The translations under genes were made by a program, and so were the position numbers. From Hyaloperonospora brassicae (lineage: Eukaryota > Oomycota > Peronosporomycetes > Peronosporales > Peronosporaceae), in assembly GCA_947650285.1 (NCBI GenBank), contig CANTFL010000090.1, positions 62,001 to 126,000 of the forward strand: 64,000 nt of DNA. Direction: 5' to 3'. Shown here in pieces: positions 46,001 to 58,100 of this stretch; the stretch's first letter is position 1; each line of letters starts with the position of its first letter. The notes below the pieces were generated by a model. That model had not been told where the DNA came from and did no database searches. It saw only the letters and a list, made by a program, of their open reading frames with translations.

Positions 46001-46884
46001 TACAGTGCCACTCACACCTTCTCAGCTCACATGTAAACTACATGTCGATTCTCGACCCCAACGCGCGTTGCAGCGGCCAATATCTTCTGCACGACAAAAG
46101 TGTCGTCGGTCTATCTCGACGCTTTGTGTGTGTGTGTCGAATCTTCCTCTCACTCACTGTGACTATCGTGCAAACGTGCACAAACAGTCAATCGCTTGTC
46201 TTCTTCTTCACGTCTCTCGAGCTTTCCCAGTCGTATCACACGAGTTGACTGTCGTGCAGCTTCAGACGATACAGATAGCAGCAGAACGACTTTTGCGGTG
46301 TGCATTACCTGCATATCAGTACGCTCGACGTCGTTGCACTTGTCAATAGACTGCTTTGCGTCTTGCGAAGTACCGTCTCGTGCGTGTCGTTGACGCACAA
46401 TTGATCCAGTTCTGCTGTGCGTTGTTGTCTCGTGCACACACTCTGTGGCAATATGGCCATGTTGATGGACAACCTGACCAGTCGGTATCGTACCAGCGTC
46501 GACTAGTGAGAGCCCGTACGCACCACCACCAGTCGATCGCTTTCACTCGACCTGTTCTCCACTCGACTCAACCGTATGCCATCAAACGGGTCGCGCAGAA
46601 GCACACAACACTCGATGCAGTCAAAGTGAGTCAAGAACAATGACATTAAACGAGACACAACCTCTTCTCTCGCCTCACGACTACTGCATTTGCATCGCTG
46701 CAAGACACTACCAGTGCAGCGGCAGACCGACCCGAGCCAGACGAGAACGCAGCAGCGACATGGGCTTTTTTGTTGCCCGCATGGACAAAGACGGCATGGC
46801 AATGCCTGCGATGGATCGGCTACCCCGCCACCTGGCAACCGCCAACTCCTCCGTCAGTCTTGGCCTGACGATGGCAGCAGCTAC
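43079..46884. other. 3.8-kb stretch without a recognised gene
   Basis: It contains a GTCT run (44350-44379), a GGTCGATC run (45007-45034) and short GA runs. Overlapping frames occur on both strands (for example 43618-44196), none with recognisable domains. No tRNA or rRNA was found. Confidence 0.5.
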
Positions 46885-49800
46885 TCACAAAAGACGCTGA
46901 AAGTCGGCAATAGCGCGATGGATGCCGGCCTCCTCGGTCTCCAATGCGGTCTTCTTCGCAGCATCCGCCTCACGCACGGTCGCCGGCACCTTCGATGCAT
47001 AGTCGCCAGAGCTCATCTTCTTTGCCAAACTAGCAAGCGACGGCGCGATCTTCGTCAGCTTTGTCTCGAGCTTTTTGATCTCGTTGGCAAAGTCCACGAG
47101 ACCAGCGAGCAGCACGAAAATCTGCACCTTATCGTTGACACTGTGCACCGCACATCCCTGCGGTGCCTCTTCGTCCACAATGCACTTCGAGTCGCCGGCC
47201 TTCGCGAGCGTCGCAAAGTCATCCAACTGCGCTTCCATCACCGCCTTCACGTCGGTGTCAATGCACTTGATAAAGAACTGCGGACGCACGTTGTTCGCGA
47301 GACCGTATTCGGCACGGACCGAACGGGCGGCGTGGATAACGTCCTTCACGAGCTCCATGTTCGCTTCGACACCCGCAGTCGTCCAGCCCTCCATAGATAG
47401 CGGGTACGATGCAATTGTGATACTCGCAGTCGGGCGTTTGCCCGGCAAGCGCTGCCACAGCTCTTCGGTCACAAACGGCATGCACGGGTGCAGCAGACGC
47501 AGCCCAAACTCCAGACACACGTACAACGTCTGCTGTGCCGTGAGCTTCGCGTCTGCATTGTCGCCAGCGATCACAGGCTTTGTGAGCTCGAGATACACGT
47601 CGCAGAGGTCGTACAGCCAGAACGTGTACAATGCGTTTGTCAGCTCGCCAAACTCGTACGCGGCGAACGAGTCGTTGCAGACCTTGATCGCGTGATTCAA
47701 GCGGCTCAAAATGTAGCGGTCACGGAGGCTCACCACTGCATTGGACAGCACCGTGTCAGCAACGTCTTCAGCAGCTGAAAACCCGCCTTCGAGGTTGGAC
47801 ATGGCAAACCGCACCGCGTTCCACAGCTTGTTGCAAAAGTTGCGGTAGCCAACGAGACGGCCAATGTCCAGGTTAATGTCGCGGCCCTGTTGCGTGTATG
47901 CCAGCAGACCGAAACGAAGCGCGTCTGCACCACACTCTGGAATACCCTGCGGGAAGTCCAGCTTCTGACCCTTCTTGGCCTTCTCGACCTCCTTTGCCGG
48001 CAGGTTCCCGTTCTCGAGCTTCTTACACAAGTCGTCGAGCGAGCATCCAGCAATGATTTCGAGCGGATCGACCACGTTGCCCAGGCTTTTCGACATTTTG
48101 CGGCCGTACTTGTCGCGCACCATCGAGTGCAGGTAAATCGTCTTGAACGGCAGCTTACCCGTCAGCTTCTGGCCCATGAACACCATACGCGCCACCCAGA
48201 AGAACAAAATGTCGTAGCCCGTCTCGAGGAGATCCGTCGGGTAGAAGTTCGCCACGTCGTCGGTCTTGTCCGGCCAGCCAAACACTGCAAACGGGAATAG
48301 ACCGGCACTCACCCACGTGTCAAGCACATCCTCATCTTGCTCGAGCTCGAGCTGGTCCGCTGCTACACCGAGCTTTGTCGATGCCTTCTGCCGCGCGTCT
48401 TCCTCTGAAGTGCCCGCAAACCAGCGGTCGCTAGCATCGTCCGAGTTCTTGTCGACAAACGGCTCCCCCTTGACGCGAGCAAAGTAAGCTGGGATGCGGT
48501 GACCCCACCACAGCTGACGCGAGATGCACCAGTCCCGGATATTCTCCAGCCAGCGGAACCACGTCTTCTCGTGCGACTCAGGCAGAATCGTCAGCTCTTT
48601 GTTCGTGACAGCAGCCATTGCATCCTTCGCCATCTGATCGCAGTTGACAAACCACTGCGGCTTCACAAGGGGTTCGATGACATCGCCTGAGCGCGAGCAC
48701 ACACCGAGACGCATCTTGTTGTCGACTTTGCCATGATACAGTCCTTTGGCATCGAGCGCCTTCTCGACGGCAATACGCGCGTCGTACCGCATCATGCCAG
48801 CAAACTCGCCCCCGTTCTCGTTGATCGCACCATCGTCCGTGAGCACGTTGATGAACTCGAGGTCGTTCCTCTTGCCACACTCGTAGTCGTTCGGGTCATG
48901 GGCCGGTGTGATCTTCACAGCTCCGGTACCAAACGTCATGTCCACTAGGATCGGGTCCAGCACGATCGGAATGCGACGGCCATTGAACGGGTGGACCACA
49001 AACTTCCCGTGCAAGTGCTTGTACCGCGGATCTTCAGGGTGCACGGCTACACCCGAGTCGCCCAGCATCGTCTCCAATCGCGTTGTCGCTACGATCACCT
49101 GCTCGTCGGGTGATCCCTCCACCTGGTAGCCAAACGACGTGAGCACGCCAAACTCGTACTTGCGGTCACTATTGTGCCCCGGGACAGCCATCTTGGTGCG
49201 CTTGTCAATGTCAATGTAGTCCACCTCGATCTCCGACAGCGCGGTCTTGAGCTTGCAGCTCCAGTTGATCATCCGCGTGGCGCGGTACACCAGTCCGTCT
49301 TCCCACAACTGGCAAAACGCGTGCCGCACGGCCCGACTGCACTTGTCGTCCATGGAAAAGTACTGACGGTCCCAGTCGACCGAGCAGCCGACGCTGCGAA
49401 ACTGGTGGTGGATGCGGCTCTCGTACTGGTTCTTCCAGTCCCACACGCGCTCGAGGAACGCGTCGCGGCCGACGTCGTGGCGGCTCTTGCCCTCTTCGCG
49501 CAGCAGCCGCTTCTCGACGACCGACTGCGTGGCAATGCCCGCGTGGTCCGTGCCCGGCACCCACAACGTGGCGTGGCCCAACATGCGGTGCCAGCGCGTG
49601 AGGGCGTCCTGGATCGCGACGGTCAGCGCGTGGCCCAAGTGGAGCGACCCCGTGACGTTCGGGGGCGGAATGACCATCACAAAGCGCTCGGCCGCCGTCC
49701 GGATCCGGTCGTCCGAGCACGTGAAAAAGCCCGAAGCTTCCCACCAGTCCTGCCACGCCGCCTCGACCGCCACGGGCTGATACGCAGCGCGCATGGGCTC

Positions 49801-50064
49801 CGCCTGCACGTCCTTCTTCTGTCCTTTGGGCGTCACGTTGACAAACGGCGCACTACCTGTCGACGTCGCCGTTGCCGACTTGCGCGTCTTTTTCGAGTCG
49901 CTCTTGGGCGCCCAGCGATTCGGGTCTTTGTCTTTCTTGGGCTTCGCAGTCGCAGTCGCAGTGGCCCCACTGGCGGCGGCACGCAGGGCCTTCTTCATGG
50001 CATTTTTGCTCAGACGCGGCGGCTCAGGGGCGTCGCGCGGCGAAGCTCCGGTGGCGTCGGCCAT
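46885..50064 (-). CDS. valyl-tRNA synthetase
   Basis: 1059 residues in one exon. Class I synthetase that charges tRNA-Val. The ATP site motif HLGH is at residues 142-145 within PPPNVTGSLHLGHALT, and KMSKS is at 656-660 within DKYGRKMSKSLGNVVDP. The editing (CP1) domain is present (VATTRLETMLGD, FGTGAVKITPAHDPND), as is the DWCISRQLWWGHRIP block. The anticodon-binding domain and the C-terminal coiled coil of ValRS (EIKKLETKLTKIAPSLASLA) complete it. The N-terminal 90 residues are basic and Ala-rich, a typical eukaryotic extension. No clear mitochondrial presequence is seen. An initiator-like TCATTTC lies about 30 bp before the ATG. Confidence 0.98.
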   Translation of the reverse strand: MADATGASPRDAPEPPRLSKNAMKKALRAAASGATATATAKPKKDKDPNRWAPKSDSKKTRKSATATSTGSAPFVNVTPKGQKKDVQAEPMRAAYQPVAVEAAWQDWWEASGFFTCSDDRIRTAAERFVMVIPPPNVTGSLHLGHALTVAIQDALTRWHRMLGHATLWVPGTDHAGIATQSVVEKRLLREEGKSRHDVGRDAFLERVWDWKNQYESRIHHQFRSVGCSVDWDRQYFSMDDKCSRAVRHAFCQLWEDGLVYRATRMINWSCKLKTALSEIEVDYIDIDKRTKMAVPGHNSDRKYEFGVLTSFGYQVEGSPDEQVIVATTRLETMLGDSGVAVHPEDPRYKHLHGKFVVHPFNGRRIPIVLDPILVDMTFGTGAVKITPAHDPNDYECGKRNDLEFINVLTDDGAINENGGEFAGMMRYDARIAVEKALDAKGLYHGKVDNKMRLGVCSRSGDVIEPLVKPQWFVNCDQMAKDAMAAVTNKELTILPESHEKTWFRWLENIRDWCISRQLWWGHRIPAYFARVKGEPFVDKNSDDASDRWFAGTSEEDARQKASTKLGVAADQLELEQDEDVLDTWVSAGLFPFAVFGWPDKTDDVANFYPTDLLETGYDILFFWVARMVFMGQKLTGKLPFKTIYLHSMVRDKYGRKMSKSLGNVVDPLEIIAGCSLDDLCKKLENGNLPAKEVEKAKKGQKLDFPQGIPECGADALRFGLLAYTQQGRDINLDIGRLVGYRNFCNKLWNAVRFAMSNLEGGFSAAEDVADTVLSNAVVSLRDRYILSRLNHAIKVCNDSFAAYEFGELTNALYTFWLYDLCDVYLELTKPVIAGDNADAKLTAQQTLYVCLEFGLRLLHPCMPFVTEELWQRLPGKRPTASITIASYPLSMEGWTTAGVEANMELVKDVIHAARSVRAEYGLANNVRPQFFIKCIDTDVKAVMEAQLDDFATLAKAGDSKCIVDEEAPQGCAVHSVNDKVQIFVLLAGLVDFANEIKKLETKLTKIAPSLASLAKKMSSGDYASKVPATVREADAAKKTALETEEAGIHRAIADFQRLL

Positions 50065-50984
50065 GACGGGGAATCACTCACTCGAGCCGCGGAAATGACT
50101 GGTTGACAGGCGCTTGGCCGCCCAGACTGTGAAACGGCATATTGCGGGCGCCGCTAGGTGCGGTATGTATGTCGGCCGATGACTGGGGCGGACAATTATT
50201 GGCGGTTATTGTGGTTGCGATCGCATCGTGAAGGAAGTTTAGAAACGTGTTTGTTCTGTCGTGTGGATAGGGGAGGGGGGGGGGTCGGAATACAGTCACG
50301 CCAGTGACGTCGACACGGGTCGAATGGAGCGATTCGAGCGTGGTTTCGACTCGCTATGTTACTCGCTCGCTAGCTACGCGCTGCTGCTGCTGCTTGCCAC
50401 TCGGGCTCCTCGTTGTGTGACGTGCTAGCGAGTTCCATCATCTACTGTCTAGCGAATAATAGCAAAAAGCGTCGGCATCGTCTTGAAAGACTTGGCTACT
50501 TTCTTCAGCTACTTTAATCATCGGAACTCGCGCGATCGTCGCACCCACAACCACACTGTATCTCCATCTATCGCTCTCTCTCTTTCGCTCTATCTCTCTT
50601 CCTCTATCTCTCTTCCTCTATCTGCTGCTGCTGCTTTTGTTGAATGACGACCATCGCCACGAGTGTTGCGTCAACCAAACGACAGCTGACGACCAATCAA
50701 AGTCGACGGCAGAGGTCACGCCCCTGTTCGATTCCCATCAACGATGTCATCCATCCTCGTCCGAGATGAACGGCGTTCTTGCCGTGTATACACACTCACG
50801 CACGCCCGCATCTTTCTCTTACTTAAGTAGCTCTGCAATGCAAACCATCCTACGTCTCTCTCTCTCTCTCTCTCTCTCGACGGGCAAAGACAGAGCTTCC
50901 GATCTCAGGACCGCTCAGGTTGGCAACAATATCAAGCAGCAACAAAGTCGACCGACGTCGTTTACTGCAGAGCACCCCTTTAAC
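50065..50984. other. divergent intergenic region
   Basis: 920 bp between the ATGs of valyl-tRNA synthetase and the small membrane protein. An initiator-like TCATTTC for the synthetase is at 50092-50098 (minus). G runs near 50270-50284 and CT runs at 50574-50625 and 50850-50878 are the only other features. Confidence 0.5.
50092..50098 (-). promoter_or_regulatory. initiator-like motif, valyl-tRNA synthetase
   Basis: TCATTTC on the minus strand matches YCAYTYY, about 30 bp upstream of the ATG at 50064. Confidence 0.45.
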
Positions 50985-51380
50985 ATGGTACTCCCGATAT
51001 TTATCATTGGCACGGCAAGTGCGGGCGTGGCCACTGGCTACAGTATGTACTGGGCGGGCACAGCACTCGCGTGTCCGTCGTCGATCCGTAACCCCCCACC
51101 CAAAAGCACGAGCAGCCTCCTGGCTGGCGGAGGCTCTGCCCTAGCGGCATACTCAATCCAAGTGCGAGCTCTCAACCGCTACGTATCAAGTGCATTGACG
51201 TACGAAGTTCCCAAGAACGTGACGGCCTGGAGCTTTCGCGACTTTCTGCGCATCGCTGGACCGGTCGTGGCTCCTCGTGTCGCTATGTTTTCGACGTCCG
51301 CGGCGCTGATGGGGTTTGTATCCACTAAGCTGGATCTGTCCCGATCCCCCGAAGAGAAGCGGCGGTCCGAAACAGCATAA
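50985..51380 (+). CDS. small membrane protein of unknown function
   Basis: 131 residues from the ATG at 50985. Three hydrophobic stretches are visible: FIIGTASAGVATGYSMYWAG (residues 5-24), a weaker SLLAGGGSALAAYSI, and IAGPVVAPRVAMFSTSAAL near residue 95. The Gly/Ala pattern suggests a small organelle membrane protein. The C-terminus is charged (SPEEKRRSETA). The frame extends upstream to 50637 through a CT microsatellite, which is not credible coding. I recognise no family. Confidence 0.55.
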   Translation: MVLPIFIIGTASAGVATGYSMYWAGTALACPSSIRNPPPKSTSSLLAGGGSALAAYSIQVRALNRYVSSALTYEVPKNVTAWSFRDFLRIAGPVVAPRVAMFSTSAALMGFVSTKLDLSRSPEEKRRSETA

Positions 51381-52558
51381 CGGAAGAGGTTGGGGAGACG
51401 GCTGCAGCCTGCTCAATGCTGTTTCCGATCTCCAAGTCCCATGTCCGTCATCGCGGTCTTTAGTATAACAACAGACCAACATGAAGCATACACGTCTTTT
51501 GTACTCGACATGTGTCGCCCGGGCCAACACGGCTATGTGTTCCGATACCTGTAGTAACACGAAGTGTCTGTATGCGATGATGCGTGACATCCCGCCGTGT
51601 CCTGGTGTTGTCAACGGTTTACACGCAGCTACGTTCGCGAAAGCCCAAAAGGTCGTAAGTCACATGAATCCTCGGAACGCCATGTTCGCTACGTTTTGCG
51701 GTCCATGCTCGTATCCTTGTTTTTCCGTTCTAGACTTCCGACAGCGTTACTGAAGTGAACGCTTACGTGCGAAAATCTCGTGATCGACGCGACATTTTGT
51801 CGACTGGTAGTCAGTCGCTCGCGCAGCTTCGATCTGACTGCGAACGAAACGCTCGCATTCATTAGTGACGCCAACTTCTTTTGCTCAGATGTCGTCGGTA
51901 GAGCTCCGTGGCCGACATGTGAATACTACCCCGCGACCAGAAATCCACGACATGTCGCCCTGTTGTTACCGGCAGACGTTCCCAGCGACCTGCTGCTATG
52001 CCTCGTCCCTTCTACTGCGCTGAAAAGGGAGGATCAAACAGTGACATGTGCTCGACGCCATGCGCCATGCGCCAGAACTCATCGAAGGTGGTCGAGAAAC
52101 GAGAGAGCAGGTCGACGTCGTGTCAGTGTCCGTAGCACCTCTTCTCTACGACTGTGACCCTGAACTTGCTTTTGGTCGCATATGAAGTCAGTCGGTCTGA
52201 GTATGAGGAGACGTAGGAGTGAGCAAAACAAACTGCTGCGACGTTCAGCGCACCCATAGCTGATCGATGTATCAATGCTCCGACATGAGGTCCACGAACT
52301 AGTGCACTATTACGTCGTCCCCCAGCGCTGTATACTTACTACCTTTATGAATTTCAACATCAGCCGCTCTTCTATTTCCGCAGATCTGGCCAGCCCAAGA
52401 CACAAAATCACGCCCACGTCACCGACTGTCAAAATCACGCCCACGTCACCGACTGTCAAAATCACGCCCACGTCACCGACTGTCAAAATCACGCCCACGT
52501 CACCGACTGTCAAAATCGCTGGCGAAATACAGACAGTCACACGGAACCTCGACGTGCC
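51381..52558. other. intergenic, ends in the KIN17 upstream repeat
   Basis: About 1.2 kb with only short frames until the 27-bp repeat block at 52404-52511. Confidence 0.5.
52404..52511. repeat. four perfect copies of a 27-bp unit upstream of KIN17
   Basis: The unit begins AAAATCACGCCCACGTCACC. It ends 47 bp before the KIN17 ATG, so it is in the promoter or leader. Each copy contains one ACGTCA word resembling a CRE/bZIP site. Confidence 0.95.
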
Positions 52559-53979
52559 ATGGGAAAGCATGACTTCTTGACGCCCAAAGCCATCGGCATC
52601 CGCATGAAGGTACGTCGTCGTTGCTCTGCTGTCAAGCCGTACCCTCTTTGCAGTCTGCTTCTAGTCTGTTGTCATACGACGACCGTCTCAGTTCACGTAT
52701 ACATCCGTCGTCTGCAAGCCACCACAATTGTTGACACTCTCACTGTCTGCCCTTTGCGCTGCTTTTTTGACAAGACCAGGCCAAAGGGCTCCAGAAACTC
52801 CGCTGGTTCTGTCAAGTGTGTCAAAAACAGTGTCGCGATGAAAATGGCTTCAAGTGCCACACACTTTCCGAAGCGCACCAACGTCAGATGCTGATCGTGG
52901 CCAACGACCCGGACAAGTTCATGAGTGGCTACAGCGAACTCTTTGAAGACGCGTTTCTCGAGAACCTCCGACGACGTCACGGGACCAAACGCATGCGCGC
53001 CACGCACGTGTACAATGAGTACATTGCCGACAAGCTGCACGTCCACATGAACGCGACCCAGTGGGAGACGCTCGGCAGCTTTGTGCAGTACTTGGGGCGC
53101 ACGGGCAAATGCGTTGTCGATGAGACGGAGAAAGGGTGGCACATTCAGTACATTGACCGCGACCCCAAGGCGATTGCGCGGCAGGAGGAGCTCGAGAAGA
53201 AGAAGAAGGCGGATCTGGACCATGAAGAGCGGAACCGACTGTTTCTCGAGCGTCAGCTCAAGATTGCGAGTGGAAACGAAAAGAGTGAGTCGACACAGCA
53301 GCCGACCAAGCTGCAGCGCGGAGAGAATGGCGAGAAGATCAAGATGGCTATCGTAGCTGCAAAGAAAGACCGTGGGAGGAAGGACAGTGGAGCGTTGGAT
53401 GCAGGGAAGACTGTGGCATTTGGCGTAGCAGGTGCGAACGCGTTTTGCACAAGGGGTACGAAAGTGGGCGAAAAGACACGAGAGACCCGGAAGACAGCGT
53501 TGGCGGGCGACAATCGGTCCAGCAAACAGAATGCAGTAGACTCGATTATGGAGGAAGACGAGCGACGCAGGAGAGGCAGAAGTCGACGGTTGGAAGAGGA
53601 GACGAAGCGTCAGCGAAAAGAGAACTGGGTGACTGCCGGGATCGTGGTCAAGGTGACGAACAAAAAGGTTGGCGATGGCCGGTATTACAAGCGCAAAGGA
53701 GTTGTGAAGGACGTGGAAGATGAGTTTTGTGCCACTGTGGAGATGCTGGATTCTCGCGACGTGTTGCGACTGGATCAAGACGATCTCGAGACGGTCATCC
53801 CGAAACTCGGACGCAAAGTCAAGATTGTCAACGGACTCGGACGTGGATGCACAGCAAAGTTGCTGGACATTTCGGTCAGCGACTTTAGTGCTCGCATTCG
53901 AATCGACTCGGGATCATATCGGGGCGAGACCCTGGATCGAGTTGAGTACGAAGACATTTGTAGACTTGTAGATGAGTAA
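52559..53979 (+). CDS. KIN17: KIN17 DNA/RNA-binding protein, two exons
   Basis: Exons 52559-52609 and 52780-53979 join in phase 0 to 416 residues (intron 170 bp, GTACGT...CCAG). The start MGKHDFLTPKAIGIRMK is the family hallmark. A C2H2 finger follows (CQVC at 28-31 with H44 and H50), then the KIN17 winged-helix domain (LRRRHGTKRMRATHVYNEYI, WETLGSFVQYLGRTGKC). The middle is a charged, poorly ordered linker. The C-terminus holds the tandem SH3-like/KOW part (NWVTAGIVVKVTNKKVGDG, RKVKIVNGLGRGCTAKLLDI). KIN17 is a nuclear protein tied to DNA replication, repair and splicing. Confidence 0.96.
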
Positions 53980-54391
53980 TCTACGGCACGGTCGGGAGAT
54001 GCAGCTGATGGTGATTGCGATGCTGCTGATGCTGTAGCACGAACGAAGATTTGCTGGTCGACGCGCGCTTATAGAAGTTGGTCGGTCGGTCATGACGGAA
54101 GCAAAGGCTTTGCCTTCGTTCTAAATCGATTGTCCATTCAACACTGAAAGTGGCGCACGATAACGACGTAGTAGCATTGGCTCTCCTGCATATATTCATA
54201 GACACGCGGTCTATTGCCTGCTGTTTCGCGTGGTCTGCAGGCCAACGCACACAGCTGTCAGCGAAGTCGTTCAAATCAGCGGGCGAATCATAGAGACGAT
54301 GGCAACCGGTCTGCATATCCATTCATTCGTTCATCCGCCCATCCATCAGCTCATTTTGTCAACAACACCGCCACTGGTACGTCCACGCAGT
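53980..54391. other. convergent 3' spacer
   Basis: 412 bp between the stops of KIN17 (plus) and THOC7 (minus). Nothing recognised. Confidence 0.5.
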
Positions 54392-55173
54392 TCACGCACC
54401 CTCTTCACCTTGCATGACGTCATCCTTGCTTTCCACGTCCTCTTCCATCTCCTCGTCCTCCTGCTGCTCGTCGTCGTCCTTCTCCTCTTCCGCCCTATCT
54501 TCGCTCATCGTCGCCTGCAAGTTCTGGATCGTGTTCATCAACAGTGCAAACTGTTTCGTGCGCAAGTCGAGCTGCTTATCCACTGCCTCGATCTCCGTCG
54601 TAGCTTCCTCGAGTCGCTTCTTCTCGTGCTCAATCTCCGCCGTGACCTCCCTCCGCGACGGCAGCTCATTGACCACGCGGGCAATCGACTCGTACTCTTC
54701 CTTGTACGCCCGTATCCGCTTCTCGACAAACACACTCTTCTTGAGCTCTTCAATGTCCTTCGTCACTTTGCGAATCGACGTGTCGATCTCGGCATTCAGC
54801 GTCTCGTACTCCTCGAGCTCGCGGTCGCACGTGTACGTCCAGATCTCTGTCTTGTTGGCCTCAAACTCCAGCTGAGCCATCTCCCAGAACAGCGCGTCCA
54901 GCTCTTGCTTGCATGTCACAGCGTCCACGGACTCGTCCAGTAGAATATCCACCAGCGTCAAAATTGTTTCGGTGCATTTCTTGAACCCCAACTGGCCCAC
55001 AGTGCTCGTGCGGGTAAGCAAACGGCGCCGGATCACGGCATCTGAATCGACACAAGAGAGAGAGAGAGTGTGTGTGTGTGCATACAGAAAAGACAGCATT
55101 AGAGTTTCGATAGCGTGAGTGGGCCGCTGGGCCGCGACACGTAGATGGAAAGACCCGCACCGTCGTCTGCCAT
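54392..55173 (-). CDS. THOC7: THO complex subunit 7 (THOC7), two exons
   Basis: Exon 1 is only 13 nt (55173-55161: MADD plus one base). A 119-bp intron (GTGCGG...TTCAG) follows, then exon 2 is 55041-54392. The join gives MADDDAVIRRRLL and 220 residues in all, matching the DDEVIRKRLL start of THOC7. Further matches are LALFWEMAQLEFE-like helix positions, ELEEYETLNAEIDTSIRKV, KRIRAYKEEYESIARVVNEL and LRTKQFALLMNTIQNL. The protein is almost entirely coiled coil with an acidic tail. THOC7 is part of the nuclear THO/TREX complex coupling transcription to mRNA export. An initiator-like CCATTTT is about 30 bp upstream. Confidence 0.88.
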
Positions 55174-58100
55174 TGTCCTCCGTGACGTGATGTGACGCGG
55201 TCGAAAATGGCTGAAGAAGTCCGGATTGTGCGATATTATCGCGCGAATAAGCGACGCGGACTTTGACAGAGGACGAGTTCTTGACAGCGTTTCTAAAGCT
55301 GTTTGCTTGGCAACGGGCCGCACCACAGAAACTGTCCCTCTTTCATTGTTGACACTGCTGACATACTCGATCCGGAAAACCAAAGCATCGGACTATTTCG
55401 ATCATGTTTTGATTCGCTTTCTAGAATTTAGTCAGTCCTGAATCGAGTCAGTAATGAACGACCACATGCAACTTTTGCGTTAAAGCCTTCGCCCACCCGC
55501 ATAGCTGTGACAGGGGACAGGGTCTCTTGCCGTCCAAAGTGTCACGAGCTACTTCCTGCTACGACATCCCGAACGGCTCCTGCTTTGCCCAAGACGAGTC
55601 AAAGCACCAGCTGTGCTCGATAGAACTTACACGTTCGTAATGCCTACCCGAGCACCAATGAGGTAGGAGACCAGACAACGTCCGCACCTCGAAAGTGTCG
55701 AAGTCTGCGGCCAAAATACTAGTAAAACATGCCTGGTGTATCTTGAACCCGCTTGACAACGCCTGCAGACCGGCCGACGCGTTATGCTCGTGTTAATCTA
55801 AGATGACCTCGTGTTTTCCACAAAATATGGACGTGAATCGTAAGCAACCTGACGGTTTAGAGCTTGTACAACAACGTCGCTGACGTCAGGGTCATGCATT
55901 ACCACCAAAGGTTCCCTGAGCTCTTTCGCAAGCCGAAATGGTCGTGGAGCGTCGACCAAAAGCCTACTGTCGAAGGAGGCGACGAGCACGAGTGTGGGCA
56001 GCACGATGAAGATGCCACAGTGAAGAACAAGCCACCTGATGTGAAAACATTGCTGATCGTTTCAGTCTAAGCGTAGACTGATGCGGCATCTGGATCGTTT
56101 ACAAGGGTTACGAAGAGGGCAACTACTTTCGCCCGGGTGTTTTGTATGAGCTCATGAAAAGTGCGTATGTCAAAACAGCACGTGTAATCGAACGGTGTGC
56201 TTGGATTGTTGATAAAAACACCTGCAACAGCTAGCAAAGATATCAATAACCCTTCGCAGCATTCCTGTCGAAACCAGCGCCCGCATTGTCTCAACTTGTA
56301 CATTTTGTTGATGCTGGTAATATCCCGTGCATGGAGGCTAGTGTTGAGACTACAGGAGCTAGATGCGTCTCTTTGGCTAGGGCAGATCCATCCACTTCGT
56401 GCATGAAGGTTCCTATGCACGTGTTCGCAAGTTCACAAACTGTTTATGAAGTCAACTGATAATTGCTTCAGCTATGGCTTCCACGACAAAATCTATCTAT
56501 CTGGAAGGCTGATGAGCAACGAGTGGCGCAATGAAGTTGAGTTTTGAATCTGCGGAGACCTCTATGGAGAAGACGGCGGAAGCTCGTATCACTCGGTATC
56601 GTCGGTGTTGCTATCTATAACAGAAAGAGCACGAAACGGCCCTGCTAAAAACATGGCCTGTATCCTCCTCTTGCAGAGGCTAAAAGTTTGGGCGGCGCCG
56701 CGTTGAACCTAGTACATGCAACATCAAGTTTTTGTATCGTACTGATCGTTTGTGCACATGGATAACGCATGGATCGTTAAACCAAACGAGAAGGTGAGGC
56801 GTATTCAAGTACACGGGCAACCCACCATAACCTGTCTAGCGGCAATCAAAGTTTACCGTACTGACATCCACGTAACAACCCTACGCAAGTATGAGGCCTC
56901 AGGCAGCCGTGCTGCGCTGGCGCGGGATCGTTTCAAGACAGAAAGGCTTTTCGCGGTACATGCGGATCTATACCAATAGGAATGCTCGTTCAATGATGTC
57001 TTGGATCATATTTTACGTCGTGGTCGAAGAGAGTCGCAATCGCCCTGACGACACTGCGATCCGATGGTGGCGGCACTTGAACGGAAGCAAGCGTGTTCGA
57101 TGAGACGTTGGTCGTGCAATCCGCCATCTTGTTGTAGTCACAGTAGTGATGACCCCCGCAGGTGACGGAGATCGGGTCGGCTAGCGATCTCTACTCTCAG
57201 TACAGCAGTGCCAAGTAAGCCTTGTGTGGGCACTGGTGGGTTCGGAGCTAGAAGAAGACGGGAGAATTGCCCCAGCGACATGCATTGTAGCGTGGTGAAG
57301 TGAAAGTTTCGTAATGAGCTAGATATCTATGCACAGTGGTGGTCCGTCCGATCGCTCCAATCTGACAATGTGGATATGAACCTGACGTAATGTAGGCCGC
57401 TCTGAATGGTGGAGGTATATAGAGAAGTCGGAAGTTCGATGGAAGGTGCAAACATGAACAGCCAAATCGTGAGTGTGGATAATCACACATGGATACCTGA
57501 TCGGAGCAACGAGTCCTTGCATTGATATATTGGTTTGTTCAGGTAGTTTGTCTACATTCGATCGATCTGTAATGTGCGGGTATGGAAGTACGAGGTAGGT
57601 CACGTCCTCGCACCTACCTTTCCTGTTCAACAATAATGGGAGCTTCATACATCGACGGATGTGTGATGAGGTGCTTGATGATACCGCTAGAGTTTAGATC
57701 AAAGCAGTCAGTGATAGACGTGCAATCTGATGTCGTAAAGTCCTTTGATGTTTGGTCACATATCAGGTATTCGGTCCACATTGGTACTGGAGTGCAAGCC
57801 GCGAGTGTTCGGCATGTGTTTCATGAGCGCGTGAGCGGTTCAATATCAGTAGTACCATTATCCATGTTGGCTTGGAAAGCATTCTGCAGTGACGGAAATG
57901 CAAAGTCATAGTTCCGAGACTACTTTAAATGGTGTGAAGAAGAGTTTGATATCATCCCTTTGGCGATCGACACATTGCTTCCACTTCTGGTCTGGAACGT
58001 AGCCTCCGATGACCGAAACCCCGCGTGTCTCACGACTATCAGAATTGCTTCTATCAAGACTTCAAAAGCACTGTAAGCGTGGATTAATTTACTACATTTG

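Noticed and set aside
49174..50106. 310-residue frame opposite valyl-tRNA synthetase
   Set aside because: Arg/His/Val-rich shadow of the conserved synthetase.
52275..52580. Small protein with four ITPTSPTVK repeats
   Set aside because: The 27-bp DNA repeat is a multiple of three, so any frame gives a repeat peptide; it overlaps the KIN17 start in another frame.
57319..57648. Possible gene fragment on the minus strand
   Set aside because: Protein-like for about 100 residues, but flanked by stops and matching no family I know; left within the unassigned block.
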